The notes beneath the pieces are model-generated. The model was not told where the DNA came from. It saw only the letters and a program-made list of their open reading frames with translations, and ran no database searches. A stretch of 64,000 nucleotides of DNA from Sarcocystis neurona (taxonomy: Eukaryota; Apicomplexa; Conoidasida; Eucoccidiorida; Sarcocystidae), in assembly GCA_000727475.1 (NCBI GenBank), contig KL647303.1:1111458-1175457 (forward strand), written 5' to 3'. A program made the translations under genes and the position numbers. Shown piece by piece: positions 1 through 11,500 of the stretch. Each line of letters starts with the position of its first letter. Position 1 is the first letter of the stretch.

Positions 1-539
1 TGTCTGCCGCTTCTCCTGCTCCCGATGTGTCGGGCCAAGAGGCAGTAGCAGCAGATGGCAACGCGTGTTGAGACCGTCGTCTTTCGCTTATTTCGTAGTT
101 CCGGTCTGCGTCCTGTTGCTGCGGCTCCCCCCCTTCCTGTACCTTCTGCTGCAGCAGCCGCACCACGTCGCAGCAGACACACACAGGCAATACGCGCAAA
201 GTGACACCGCCTCTCGCAGTGCCCCTCCTGTCATCGCTGCTGCTGCCGCTTTAACGGGGCCGCTGCTGCACCTGCTGCTGCCGTTAGTAGTGCCGTGGGT
301 AGTGCTGCTGTGATATGTGCTGCTGCTGTCATGCCTGCAGCGGCGGCTGCTAACGCTGCCACTGCATCTGTGGCTGCTGCTGCTGTAGATGCTTCTGTTG
401 CTGCGGCTGCTGTAGCTGCTGCTGCTGGGGCTGCGGTGGCTAATATCGCTACCGCGCGACTGCTGTGGCTATTGCAGCTACCTCTGTCGCTGCATTTATT
501 AGCGCGGCAATTATCAGCAGCTGCTGATAGGCTAGCGCT

Positions 540-690
540 GCTGCTGCTACGTTAGCACTGATGCTGCTACGCTTGCGCTGCTGCTGCTACGTAAGCGCTG
601 ATGGTGCTACGCTTGCGCTGTTGCTGCTACGCTAGCGATGCTGGTGCTGCGCTAGCGATGCTGCTGCTACGCTAGCGATGCTGGTCCTGG
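540..690. repeat. Degenerate minisatellite, unit about 21-24 bp
   Basis: A unit resembling GCTGCTGCTACGCTAGCGATG is repeated about six to seven times with point changes and small length changes. The shared core is TACGCTAGCG, with variants TACGTTAGC and TACGTAAGC. Confidence 0.7.
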
Positions 691-1164
691 TGACGTCTTT
701 CCTTCTGCTGTCGGTTCTGCTGCTGGACGAGGCGGGCTGCAGCTGTTGTTGCAACTGTCGCTGCTCCTTTGATGCTGCCGTTTTCCTGCAATTCTACAAT
801 TGCACTCGAGCTGCAATTGCCAGCAGAACCGAGAATAACCCTAACGTGTTCGCATGCATCCAGGCAATGAGAACGTTATCTGTAGGACTGGAGAGAGAGT
901 CTTCTGCGTTCTCGCCAGCAACACATTCAAAGACTACGCGTTACACGACCGACGCATGCATTCACTCATGTACATTCCAGCTCCGCGCGGCCTGCGCCAC
1001 GCCATACTCCCGCGCATGCGCCGTTTTTTTGTCGTTAGCCGTGCGCACGCAGGTGATCAGGTGCATGCCACCGCCAGCGTTATTTACCGCATTCATTCCG
1101 CCCGCAGTGCGATGCCCGTAGCCCCGCACGCCCACGCGAGAAACTTCACCCGCCGCACCGCATG

Positions 1165-1440
1165 CATGCGGCCACAGCTAGCTAGGCGCGGGTGGGTCTC
1201 CGACCTATGCATTGGTGTGCAGCCACAGCTGCTACCTGGCCGCGGTTGAGTCTGTCACCTATACATGGGAGCAGCTGCAGCTAGCTGGCCGCCGGTGGGA
1301 TTTCGGCCTGCGCACTGGAGCAGCTGCAGCTAGCTGGCCCGAGGTGAGTCTGCCGCCTATGCACCGAAGCAGCTGCTCCGAGCTGGCCGCTCCTGGGTCT
1401 GTGGCCTGTACATCCCCATCTAGTTAGGCGCGAGCAGGTC
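1165..1440. repeat. Degenerate minisatellite, unit about 50 bp, with AGCTAGCT core
   Basis: About six copies of a roughly 49-52 bp unit share a core like CAGCTAGCTGGCCG, then a GGTGGGTCT-like stretch and a CCTATGCA/CCTGCGCA-like stretch. Clear core copies begin near 1176, 1279 and 1328, with degraded ones near 1228 and 1377. The same AGCTAGCT/GCATGC vocabulary recurs near 43.9-44.2 and 48.9-49.3 kb. Confidence 0.7.
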
Positions 1441-1734
1441 TATAGCGATGAAGCCACAGCTACGCAAGCATGCATGGATCTTCGACGCACACACAAACGA
1501 CGCGCGTGCGCCTACCACAAGCCACCCACGCAGATGCGTCTCTGCGCGTGTCTGCGTACAGCGCGACAGCAGCCGGCAACGCGGATAGGAGTCAGCAGAA
1601 AAGCGACACACGTGGATGTGCTGTCGAGCCTGGGCGAACAGGTGGCTCGGCGAGCTAGCTACGGGTCTCTGCAAGCATGCGCAGCTGTGAACAATGGACG
1701 AGAAAAAGGCGTGCAGCAAAAAAGAAAGCCTTAC

Positions 1735-2030
1735 ACTTCGGCGAAAGGTAGGAGTGCTGCGCGCACGTCTGTATGCAGCAGGCCACTGGAAAAGTGTCCC
1801 CCAGGAGCGAAGTCCAGCCTCTCCATCGCCGTCTCTCTGCTGCTTCTCCCTCGCCTCCTGTCGCTGCTCCTTCACTTCTTCTGTGTCTCTCCTTCGCAAC
1901 GCCGCCGCTGCTCCTTCCTGTTCCTTTTCTTCCTCGGCTGCTGTTCCTGCTCGTCCCCGGGCACTCCTCTCCTCCTTCGCTTTGCGGTGGGCGTGTGCCG
2001 CCGCGGCGGCAGCAGCGGCTTCCAGCTCCT
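1735..2030 (-). CDS. Internal exon of an unidentified Glu/Ala-rich gene
   Basis: Reading on the minus strand, a CTGCAG acceptor precedes position 2030 and a GTAAGG donor follows 1735. The 296-nt exon between them reads about 98 codons without a stop. It starts with [19 protein letters not shown], continues through a charged stretch rich in Glu, Arg and Gln (likely helical or coiled coil) and ends with a less biased segment containing the words SWGTLFQWPAAYRRA. That composition differs from the Leu/Cys-rich translations that CTG tracts give in wrong frames, which is why I call it coding. No family is recognised. Partner exons were not found. Confidence 0.45.
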
Positions 2031-5000
2031 CTGCAGCGGAAGCAAAAGCAGCAGCAGCAGTAAGGGGCGCAGCACAGTGAACAACAAGGCGTAGCCAAAC
2101 AGACGGCGCGCAGCGGCAACAACAGCAGTAGTACTGCTCAGAGTAACAGCACAAACAACGGGGCGCAGCCAAGGACACGGCGCAGCCAAGGAGACGGCGC
2201 AGTCAACGAGACGGCGGAGCAGTCGAAGCAGCAACAGCACACCAGAACCAACTGCACTCAGGAATAGCTGCAACGTTAGCGCACGTGCACGTCATCTTTC
2301 CCTGGGCTGCTGTCGCTGGTGACTGCGCGCTGTCTCGCTATATTTGCTCGTCTACTGCTGCTGCGGGGCTGCGTTCAGCCAGCACCTATACGCGATTCTT
2401 CCTCGCACACCTTTTTTCTACACATGCTCTTCAACGCACACACATTATATCCAAAGGCCACGTATACCTACAATATACACATATATACTCTATACTTGAT
2501 ATAGAGTATATATGTATTAGATATTTATAATACTTATATATAACCCATATATATATAAAATAAAAACATAGGACATATATGATTTAAATATACTACATAT
2601 ACAAACCCTATATAATATATATATAATAAACGAATGCACATTGCATATATATATATATATATATTATATATAATATATAACACACTCATATATTACGCCA
2701 TACATATATGAACATACCGCACATCCATCTTTACACAAGCGTCTCGGTAATATACTGATACGTGGATATAGACCATACACTGCTGTCCACACATATACAT
2801 CTCTATTCCATATACGCCTCTGCGCTCCATGTAGTGCACATATATAGATGCACACACGCATACGTGTAGCCATGCATGTGGACGTCTGTATACATGCTTC
2901 TTGAATAATTATATCTATATTCACATATACACAAGAAAACTTTTTACATAATACACACAGGTGTGTCTGTACATGTGTTTGTGTAGAAGGCCACAGATAA
3001 CACGAGTGCATACACACACGTACGTTGCGAAACACATATATGCATGTATCTACAACTATATATATTTATATGGTCTGCAACATATATATACCTATCACAG
3101 TCGTTAGGTACGTACACATGTACCACACACATTTACTTACAGTATAAGACTCATATACATACATGTCTGACATATATACATACATACATATATATATATA
3201 TATATGTATTGTCTTCCTCGCTCTCTCTATATAAATATATACACATGGAGATACACGTGTAGGTGTATCTCCACAGAAAGGTACGGATAGGTAGATACAC
3301 AGATATCCATATGTATATCTACGTACGCAGGTACGTACAGGTACGTGTATGGATATTCATTCATATCGAAGTGACGCCCTGGTCCTGCAGAGGGGACGTT
3401 GCAACGCAGAGCTTCACTGATACGTGTGTGTGCACAGAAAACGGCTTTTCATCGCTTCCTTCGCCGTTAGGGCAGCATTTAAAAATATCTCCTATGCATG
3501 CAGACCTCGTAAAGTACACCGTGTCACCACATTTCCTGCTGGTGTTGCTGCTGGTATATTGTACATGTAACTGTATACACAAACACTCACTTTTTACATG
3601 CATATATATATATATGTAGTAGCTGCGGGTACACACCTGCGTCAGGACATCTTTTCGTTTCCTATATATATATATATATATATAGGTCTAGCAGTGACTC
3701 TCAGAGTACACCCATATATATACTTTAGCTTTCCGTAGTACACCTACCTTCGTCAATAGAACTGCTGATGCTGTTGATATGTTATACGTATCTCTGTGTT
3801 CACAACTCTACATCTCTTACATGTACACGTATGTATATATATATATATACACACACACATACTTATGTATATATATATGTATATCATTAGTAGATGCTGG
3901 TGGACTAGGTAGCTTCGTCAGCACACCTCTACCTCTCTTAAGGGCATACAAATATCTATCTATCTATCTACATGAATACGTAGGTATACATATGGATATC
4001 TGTGTATCTATCTATCCGTACCTTTCTGTCTCTCCCTCTCTCTGTCTCTCCATATATATATATACATATATATATGTACATCTGTTATCTATTTATCTAC
4101 CAGTCTCTCTCTCTGTATATATTCATATACCTATCAAACTGTATATCGATTTATGTGCCTGGGTATATACAAATATCTATCTATCTACATATATATATAT
4201 ATATATAAATATATATATCTATCCATCTGTCTCTCTCTGTATCTGTCTACACATCTATCTATCTGTCTCACTCTCTGTATATCTATCAATACATCTATCC
4301 ATCTGTCTCTCTCTCTATATATACCGATCTATCTATCTATCGACTTATATATACATAGACATGTGTATATGTAGTAGCGTCCCTGTTCGTGCGTCAGGAC
4401 AGTACAGCTCTAAGTTTTTACGTGGATAAACATATGTCTCTCTCTATGTTAGCGTCCTGGTGTCTGCGCCTCCTTTCTTCTCTATTCACATTTGCAAGGG
4501 TACGATTGACGCGCTGCTTGAAAATTCTTCCGTCGTCACTGCTGATGCTGCTCCTCACCTTTCTGCTGTCGGTTTCCTGCTTGTATGCGTGCGCTCTAGA
4601 AGCATCTCACAAGGGGCACCCGTCTTTGCATATATATGTATATATATATTTATGTATGAAGCAACTACGCATTTACATGGCCACAGATACATATGTATCT
4701 CTCTCTATATATTTATATATGAAACAACTACGTATTCACATATATATATATATATATATTTATGTACCCACAGATACGTAAACAGAGGCACGTATATATA
4801 TTTGGAACCAATTCATATGTATTTGCTTGAAGCCAGTGTCCTTCTCTACCCGAAGCAAATACATCTGTCAATACAGATATATATGTATATATATAGACAC
4901 ATACATAGGGTATACATAGAGATAAATGTAGGGGACAAATATATACCCATATGTGTATAGCCATATATCTATGGAAAACATGGATAGATACTTATTAGGA

Positions 5001-5960
5001 ACAACTCTGCGTGCATATGTGTAGACCAGGTATTCAACTGTATCCGAAGCAATTCCACATATACATATATATATATGTATATATATACGTGATGCAGAAT
5101 ATGTATGTGCATATCCATATATGTGGATACACGTATTCAACCGTCCGTGCATGCGCACACATATACGTACACACACACACACACATTTACGAATAGACGC
5201 ACATTCACATATTATCGCATCTACTGGCACGGACCGCTGCTGCATATACCTCTCTCACTCTCTCTTTCTCCGTTGACATTTTCTGCGCGAGCACGTTGTC
5301 TACATGTGTGTCTATATATGTATCATATAATGACAGTAGTAGATAGATCGCGCATGTGTACACACATATACTGCTATACGCTTATACACACATGCATTTA
5401 TGTACATATACGTAGAGAAAGAGAGAGAGAAGCAGCTATACAAAGGTGCAGTTCCTATTCGCGCGGATGCTGCTGCTGCTGCTGTGTCCTTCTCGGTGCT
5501 TCTGCTGCTGACTCATATCTCGTGCTGCGGTATATCTTCTCGCCGGCCCCTCTCCCCAACTTTGAATTTTCCGCCTTCCACCGCCACTTCCTTCCCGTTG
5601 CTGCGCAACAAGCTGCCACTGCTCATCTTGTCGCTGCACCTCGTCTTCATCGTAATGCGCGGCTACCGCAGCTCACCTGTTGCTGCTGCTATGCTTCATG
5701 CTGCTACCGCTGCTCACGTGCTGCTGCTGCTGCTCCTGCGGTTCATGCTGCTACCGCTGCTCACCTGTTACCGCTGCTGCGCGTCATGCTGCTGCTGCTG
5801 TTCACGCTGCTGTTGTTCGTGCTGCGGCTACCTCTACTGTTCCACTGTTGATATTACAAGTGCTGTTCTCCTGTTTGTTTTGTGTGTGTGTGTGTGTGTG
5901 TTTGTGTTTGCTGCGGCTGCACTCCGGGGCGCGGCTGCTGCTGCTGATGCTACGCTGCTT
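2031..5960. other. Intergenic microsatellite DNA, no gene seen
   Basis: 2060-2280 is CAG/GCAGC-rich. 2450-2720 is nearly pure A/T. 3170-4370 mixes TA runs, CTCT runs and TATC/TCTG tetranucleotides (strongest at 3950-4340). 4620-5200 is more TA/CATA repeat. 5460-5960 is CTG-rich with a GT run near 5880. Open frames are Tyr/Ile/Ser or Leu/Cys/Ala runs typical of repeat translation, so I reject them as genes. Confidence 0.6.
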
Positions 5961-8537
5961 TTACGTCTTCTTCATCTCCCCGCTGCTGTGTTCCTTCCGG
6001 GATTCCCTTTTCCTCTGTTCTTTCTCTCTTCCCCGCCCCCTTCGGCTCTCCCTCTTTCTCTCCTTTGGTTTTGGCTTCTGTGTGTTGCTGGCGTCGCAGT
6101 GCTGCTGCTTCTGCTGTGTCTTCTCACTGTTTTTCCTCAACTGCAACTGCAGCAGTCTCGTCGCCTCTTCTGCATGTCGCTTTTGTGCGGCAGCCTCCTG
6201 CTCAGCTACTAGGCGTGCGCGCTGTGCAGCAGCCAGGGCTGCAGCAGCTGCTTCCTTTTCTTTCTTCCTTTCCTTTTCTTCCTTCTTTGCTGTCGCTGAC
6301 TGCAGCTTCCGGAGGCCGTCCTTCATCTTGAGACTCTGCAGTTGATCCAGCGCCTCCTGCAAGCGTGAGCGCGCAGCGTCTCGCTGCTGCTGCGCATGCG
6401 CTGCTGCATCAGCTAGCTCCTGCATACGCAGAGCTCCTTGCTCTACAAGTAGGACTTCGATATCTTTGGCTAGCTGCTGCATCGCTGTCCAGTCGTGTTC
6501 GACAGTACGAAGCCCCTCCTGCTCCTTATCGAACAGAGAAGTGATCTGCAGCAGCTTTGCTTGGGCAGAAACCCGTGCATCAAGCAGCTGCTGCTGTCGC
6601 ATCCCACGCTTCTCCTGCAGCAGCAGCAGCTCCTCCTGCAGCAGTGTTGCTGCTGCTTCTGCCTGCGTACACTCCTCTTCCAACACTTCCGGCTGCTGCG
6701 CGGCGTCCTCTTCTACTTCCAGCTGCACCTGCTGCTGCTGTAGCCTAGCAAGCAGCCCCCGCACGCGACATATTTGATGCTGCAGCAGCTGCTGGCGGCC
6801 GCCGGCACCTCGTTCGTGTTGCTGCCTTTCCTTCGCTGCTGCAGCTACTGCAGCGTAAGCTGTCGTGCGCGTCACCCGCAGCACCTGCCCACGCATATCT
6901 TCAGCTGCAAGCAATGCTTCTTCCATACTTCTCCAGCAGTCGTTCAAACGTACCACTGCGTACGCTGCTGCTATTTCTCCTTCTCCTTCCTCTGTTCCAT
7001 CTCCCATTGCTGCTGGTCCTGTTTCTGTTGTGGTTGCGGCCGCGCGCCACAGGGCAGCACCAGCGGGAAGCCGCAGGGGTTGCAGTGTCGCACAAGAAAG
7101 GTCTGCTGCGGCTGCTCTGTATCTTTCTGCTCCTGTTGCCGTTTCTCTGCCTCTCCTTTTCTTTTCCAGCATACTGCTCCTGCGTCCCGCTGAAGCGCGT
7201 CCTCCTTTACTTCCCACTGCTGCTGTTGCTTTGCCTGTGGCAGCAGCACTCCTGCGTATTATTGACTCTTCGCCGTTTTCTTGCTGCTCCTGCTGCACTT
7301 CCCACTCCTGCGTTCGCTTCTCCTTGCTCTTCTTCACTGACGTCTGCGGCGCTTTCCCAGCGGCTGCCGTTGCTTTTGCCTCGTCCGCCTCCTCGACTTC
7401 TTCAGGGAGCAGCAGCAGCGCAGCAATTTTGTCTCGGAACTGCTGCAGCGCCTCGGCATGCAGTCCACGCATCCGACCGAGCCACAGCTGCTTCAGGCGG
7501 AGGTCAACGGCCTGCCGCATACGTCTTGCAAGCTGGTGGCGCCAAGCAACCAACTGCTCTCTGCTGGTGCAGTATTCCCGCATATTCACAGCGTCTCGCC
7601 ATTGCCACCTCATTGCGTCCGCTAGCCAGGACTCGTACAGTTTGTAGCTGCCCCACTTGCCGTCCAGCTGGTGCTCTATGCGCTGCAGATCGGCAGCAGA
7701 AGAACGCAGTAGCAAGCCGGGAGGGATGCTGCGTACGCACGCGCGCTCTGGCAGAGCAGCAGCAGGAGAGACGGGAAGCAGCGCGGTGATGCTGCGACTC
7801 CAGTCATACGCGTCTTCCGCTTCTCCGTCTCCTGCTGCTCTACTCTTTGTTCTCTCTGCTGCTTTTGCTGCTGCGGTCCATCCTGAGACGCCTGCTGTCT
7901 CTTCTCGGCTTTTCTTCCCTGTTTTGGCTAGAGGCCCGCTCTCTCGCTCTCTCCTGCTGCTGCTGCTGCCGGGGTGGGGCGTTCCAGGCGCTTCAGAAGA
8001 AGAAGCAGCAGCAGCAGCCCCAGTGGCAGGAGCAGGATAGACATGGGCAACAGAGTAAAGTCGCAGTTCAGAAAGAAAGGGCGGAGACATACGCAGCAGT
8101 CGTGGATCCGAGGCGAAGTGCTGCAGCACTGCAGCAGAAGCAGCGGCCATCCCAGGAAATCGCTGCAGCCATCTTAGCCAGTCTATCTCTTCTTCTCCTC
8201 TTGCTGCAGCAGGTGAGGAAAGAAAGGAAGGTGCCGCGAAAGCAGCAGCAGAGCGGTCTGAAGCCGCCAGACGACGACATGCGGCAACAGCGCGGCTATC
8301 AGGAGGAGCAGTAGGCCTACCAGCAGCAGCAGCAGGTGGCGTAAAGGGTGTTGGGTACGGGGAAAGCCGAGGCGCGACGGGTCTGTAGAGAGCAGCAAGC
8401 GAAGGTGGGCTGGTGAGCAGCAGGAGAGATGCATATATAATTTGATCGATACGATCTCGCAGCAGCTGCACGTCAGAATTCAGCAATACGCACCGCTGAT
8501 GATAATGGCGGATGGTACTGCTGCTCGCCTGTGTCAC
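5961..8537 (-). CDS. Last exon of the coiled-coil gene (858 codons)
   Basis: This is an open frame of 2577 nt with a GT-AG compatible acceptor (TCCAG) just before 8537 and a stop at 5961. Residues 1-60 are non-repetitive, with LNSDVQLLRDRIDQIIYASL. Then comes a Pro/Ala-rich part, a Trp-rich stretch (EIDWLRWLQRFPG) and a well-formed region with WGSYKLYESWLADAMRWQW. A Ser/Lys linker follows, then about 300 residues of heptad-like Gln/Glu/Leu coiled coil and a highly basic tail (KERKRESRRGRGREKEQRK). The plus-strand frames opposite are Leu/Cys shadows. The hydrophobic polyleucine frame that extends upstream past 8537 comes from the intronic CAG tract. Confidence 0.7.
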   Translation of the reverse strand: MTQASSSTIRHYHQRCVLLNSDVQLLRDRIDQIIYASLLLLTSPPSLAALYRPVAPRLSPYPTPFTPPAAAAGRPTAPPDSRAVAACRRLAASDRSAAAFAAPSFLSSPAAARGEEEIDWLRWLQRFPGMAAASAAVLQHFASDPRLLRMSPPFLSELRLYSVAHVYPAPATGAAAAASSSEAPGTPHPGSSSSRRERESGPLAKTGKKSREETAGVSGWTAAAKAAERTKSRAAGDGEAEDAYDWSRSITALLPVSPAAALPERACVRSIPPGLLLRSSAADLQRIEHQLDGKWGSYKLYESWLADAMRWQWRDAVNMREYCTSREQLVAWRHQLARRMRQAVDLRLKQLWLGRMRGLHAEALQQFRDKIAALLLLPEEVEEADEAKATAAAGKAPQTSVKKSKEKRTQEWEVQQEQQENGEESIIRRSAAATGKATAAVGSKGGRASAGRRSSMLEKKRRGRETATGAERYRAAAADLSCATLQPLRLPAGAALWRAAATTTETGPAAMGDGTEEGEGEIAAAYAVVRLNDCWRSMEEALLAAEDMRGQVLRVTRTTAYAAVAAAAKERQQHERGAGGRQQLLQHQICRVRGLLARLQQQQVQLEVEEDAAQQPEVLEEECTQAEAAATLLQEELLLLQEKRGMRQQQLLDARVSAQAKLLQITSLFDKEQEGLRTVEHDWTAMQQLAKDIEVLLVEQGALRMQELADAAAHAQQQRDAARSRLQEALDQLQSLKMKDGLRKLQSATAKKEEKERKKEKEAAAAALAAAQRARLVAEQEAAAQKRHAEEATRLLQLQLRKNSEKTQQKQQHCDASNTQKPKPKERKRESRRGRGREKEQRKRESRKEHSSGEMKKT

Positions 8538-11500
8538 CTGGACGCAGCAGCAACAGCAGCAGCACCAGCAACACCACCCACAGCAACAGCAGCAACCGCA
8601 GTAATACAGCAGCAGCAACGGCCACAGCAGCAACAACAGCTGTAGCGACAGCAACACCACCAGCAGCAACAGCAACATCAGCAGTAGCAACAGCAGCAGC
8701 AACAGCAACACCAGCGGCAACAACAGCAGCAGCAACACCAGTAGCACCAGCAACAGCAACAGCCACACCAGTAGCAGCAGCAAATATAGCAGCAACAGCA
8801 ACACCAGTAGCAGTAGCAGCAGTAGCAGCAACAACAATATCAGTGGCAGCACCCTCCGCAGCAGTAGGTGCTACGGCAGCAGCGGCCCCAGCGGCACCAA
8901 TAGCTGCAGCTCCAGCAGCAGCAATAGCTGCAGCAAGAGCCGCGGCAGCAGCAACAACAGGAGCAGGAGTGCCACAGATGCAGTTAAGGTTTGTCTGCAA
9001 TGCCGGCGCTTTTTTTTTATATCGGCAGAAATCCAGCAAGAATGTCAATACGGGGCAAGCGTGGACTCGGATGCGAGTAAGACAGACACGCGGTCACACA
9101 CACCTCTGTAGACACACACACGGACATGCAGAAGGTTATCTGTGGATCCAACAACAAAGAAGAACGTAAGGACACGCAGCTGCAAACAGGCCTGCCGATC
9201 GCGACAGAAGTTTCGGCAATATCGATACATAAAAGCCGCTCCTGATTACAGCACCTATACACGTATATCTCGCCTGAAAGTATATATACATATACACATA
9301 TATACATATGTGGCTGTAGCATGTGTACGGGTATGCACTGCTCTTATTGCTGAATGTCTCCTGCGGCGAATGCTGCGTCAGCAGGACGCGTGTGCATCTC
9401 TGCTGCTGCTGCTCCAAGTGTAATGTACCTGCCACCGCTCTTTCGCCATACGCACACGTGTGTGCCACTGCTGCTGCTGCACAGGCCCCATCTGTAGCTG
9501 CTGCTACTTCAAAACGCCTCCTCGTCGTCTTCTTCTCCCTCTTCTCGTGCTGCAGCTGCTACTTCGTCTTCGTCGCGTCACTTTTTCCTTCCTAGTGCCC
9601 CGTTGCTGCTGCTGCCCGGCCCCGCAAGTGCTACTGTAGCTGCATCGTTATTACCTGCTGGTAGTAGTAGGCCACTACGTCTCTCTGGAAGGTGAGATCC
9701 CCGTGCTTGGTGCTCCACAGCCGTAGCTGCTCGGAGTCTGCCTGGGGGACGCAGCAGTCACGCATCGAGACGCAGAAGCAGCAAAACCCGCTATTTAGGA
9801 CGCATGCATAGGGTGGCTCCATATCCACGAAGGAAAAGCAGCTCTGCTGCAACAAGTTACGGCACGACAACAACAGACTGCTTCTTCCAAACTTGAGAGC
9901 GACACGCAAATTTGTAGAAGGCTGTTTCTCCACCTTCTTCAGTCGCTGCTGCTGCTGCTCTTGTCGTTGTCACATCGCCGTTTTCTCTGGTGTTGCAACC
10001 GTTGCGACTCCGTCTGCTAATTTTGTTGCCACTCCTGCACTACCTGCCGGCGCTGCTGCTATTGATCCTACCGCTGCTCCTCCTGCTAGTAGTGCGCCTG
10101 CTGCCGGGCTACCCTGATGATGCTGCTCCGTCGCTCCTGCGGCTGTTTCTACAGCTGCTGCGACTCTTTCTGTCTCTCTCCCTCTCTCCCGTTGCTTCTG
10201 CTTTTACACACGCTGCTGCGCCTTTGCCGCTCTTCTTATCAACTAAAGCTGCTGCTGCTGCTGCTATTATCGCTGCCGCTGCTGTTGCTGCTGCCAGCCC
10301 TGCTGCTGCCGCTGGGACACCACCTGTCCCTGCTGCTGGTCTCGTGCCGCCGTCCTTCATTCTACCATGCAGCAAGACCTGCCGCTTTTACTTGGCTGCC
10401 TCGACCCAGTATTGCTCCTGCTGCTGCTGTTGGTGCCACCACCACTGCTGCTGCAGCTTGCACTACTGTTGTCGCTGTGCGGCTCCGGTCACTCCTGCTC
10501 TTACCTATTAATACTACTACCACTACCGCTGCCTGTTGATGGTGGCAATGAGGCGACGCATGCCGTGCAAACACTAGAGTGCGATTTACTCGTGAAAACG
10601 AACTTTTGCGTCTGTTGCTAATGAGGCAGAGGCTACTACTGTGGTGGACGAGGTTGGTGTGCAGCTGCTGCTACTGTTTCAGCAGCAGCTGCACCGCTCC
10701 ATACACGCTGTTCCTATGCCAGTGTTGCTGTTTTAGCCTCCTTTGTGCTGGTATACTTCCAACTGCTGTTGCTGACCTACTGCTGTTGCTGCTGTCCTTC
10801 TGCTTTCCCCCCCGAGGCTGTTGTTGCTGCTTCTTCTGCACTGCTCTGTCAGCTGCCGCCATGCTGCTGCTGCCGTTGCTCCTAATGGGGGGATACCTGA
10901 AGCTGCTGTTGTTCTTCACGGAGAGTACTGGTCACAGACCGTAGAGAGAGCAGCGCCTGTCTGCTTCTTTGGATGCAGAGCAGCAGATTTAGGAGATGCA
11001 GACGTGCCGCTTCCTGTCGCAGCTGCCCTTCGGTTCTCTCGTCCCGTTGTTGCTGCTCAGCTGCTGCTGCTGCAGCACCGGCACTCCTCTTCCACAGCGG
11101 CTTCGGCTGCCCTTCAGCCTCTCCTGCGGCTGCTGCAACACGCACGTACCACCAAGCAGCACCCGGATCCTTTGGTCCAGTGTTAATAGCAGAAACATAA
11201 GCTGGTGCATTGCAGTCCGCTACGTAATTCCTGTGTATAATAGTTAGTATTGCTGCTGAAGTTGCAGCGATCCAAACACAGGCTGCTCCTGCTTCTTTTG
11301 GTGGTGTTGAGGCTGCCAGTAAAACTCTGCTGGGGGTGCTGCTGTGATGGCTGCTCTGTTGGTGTTGCTGCGACCGTCAGAACTGTCTATCTGCGGCTAG
11401 TATTCCAGGTGTAGTTCCGCTCGGGTGATGCTGCTGTCTGGCTGCTCTCACTTTCTAGTAGTGTTGCCGTGGTGATCCAGCTGCTCCTGCTGCCCTGCCA

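Larger units (their letters stand above)
1..1734. other. Left edge: GCT-rich and GC-rich repeat DNA, no convincing gene
   Basis: Positions 200-500 are a degenerate GCT/GCC tract that reads as polyalanine on the plus strand. Open frames here follow from the trinucleotide bias and have no non-repetitive core. Two minisatellites are listed separately. Positions 840-1700 are GC-rich and contain several GCATGC and AGCTAGCT words. The 3' part of the gene whose exon lies at 1735-2030 (minus strand) may continue into this stretch or past the window edge, but I could not define another exon. Confidence 0.5.

Noticed and set aside
2600..2612. AAACCCTATA resembling an apicomplexan telomere unit
   Set aside because: Single occurrence, no tandem array of the 7-bp unit nearby.
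3779..4429. 216-codon Tyr/Ile/Ser/Leu frame
   Set aside because: A translation of TATC/TCTG/TA microsatellites; adjacent frames show the same composition.
8538..8852. Polyleucine extension at the start of the coiled-coil gene's last exon
   Set aside because: It resembles a signal or membrane segment but is the antisense reading of the intronic CAG tract. An acceptor at 8538-8540 and a phase-matched upstream exon explain the frame.
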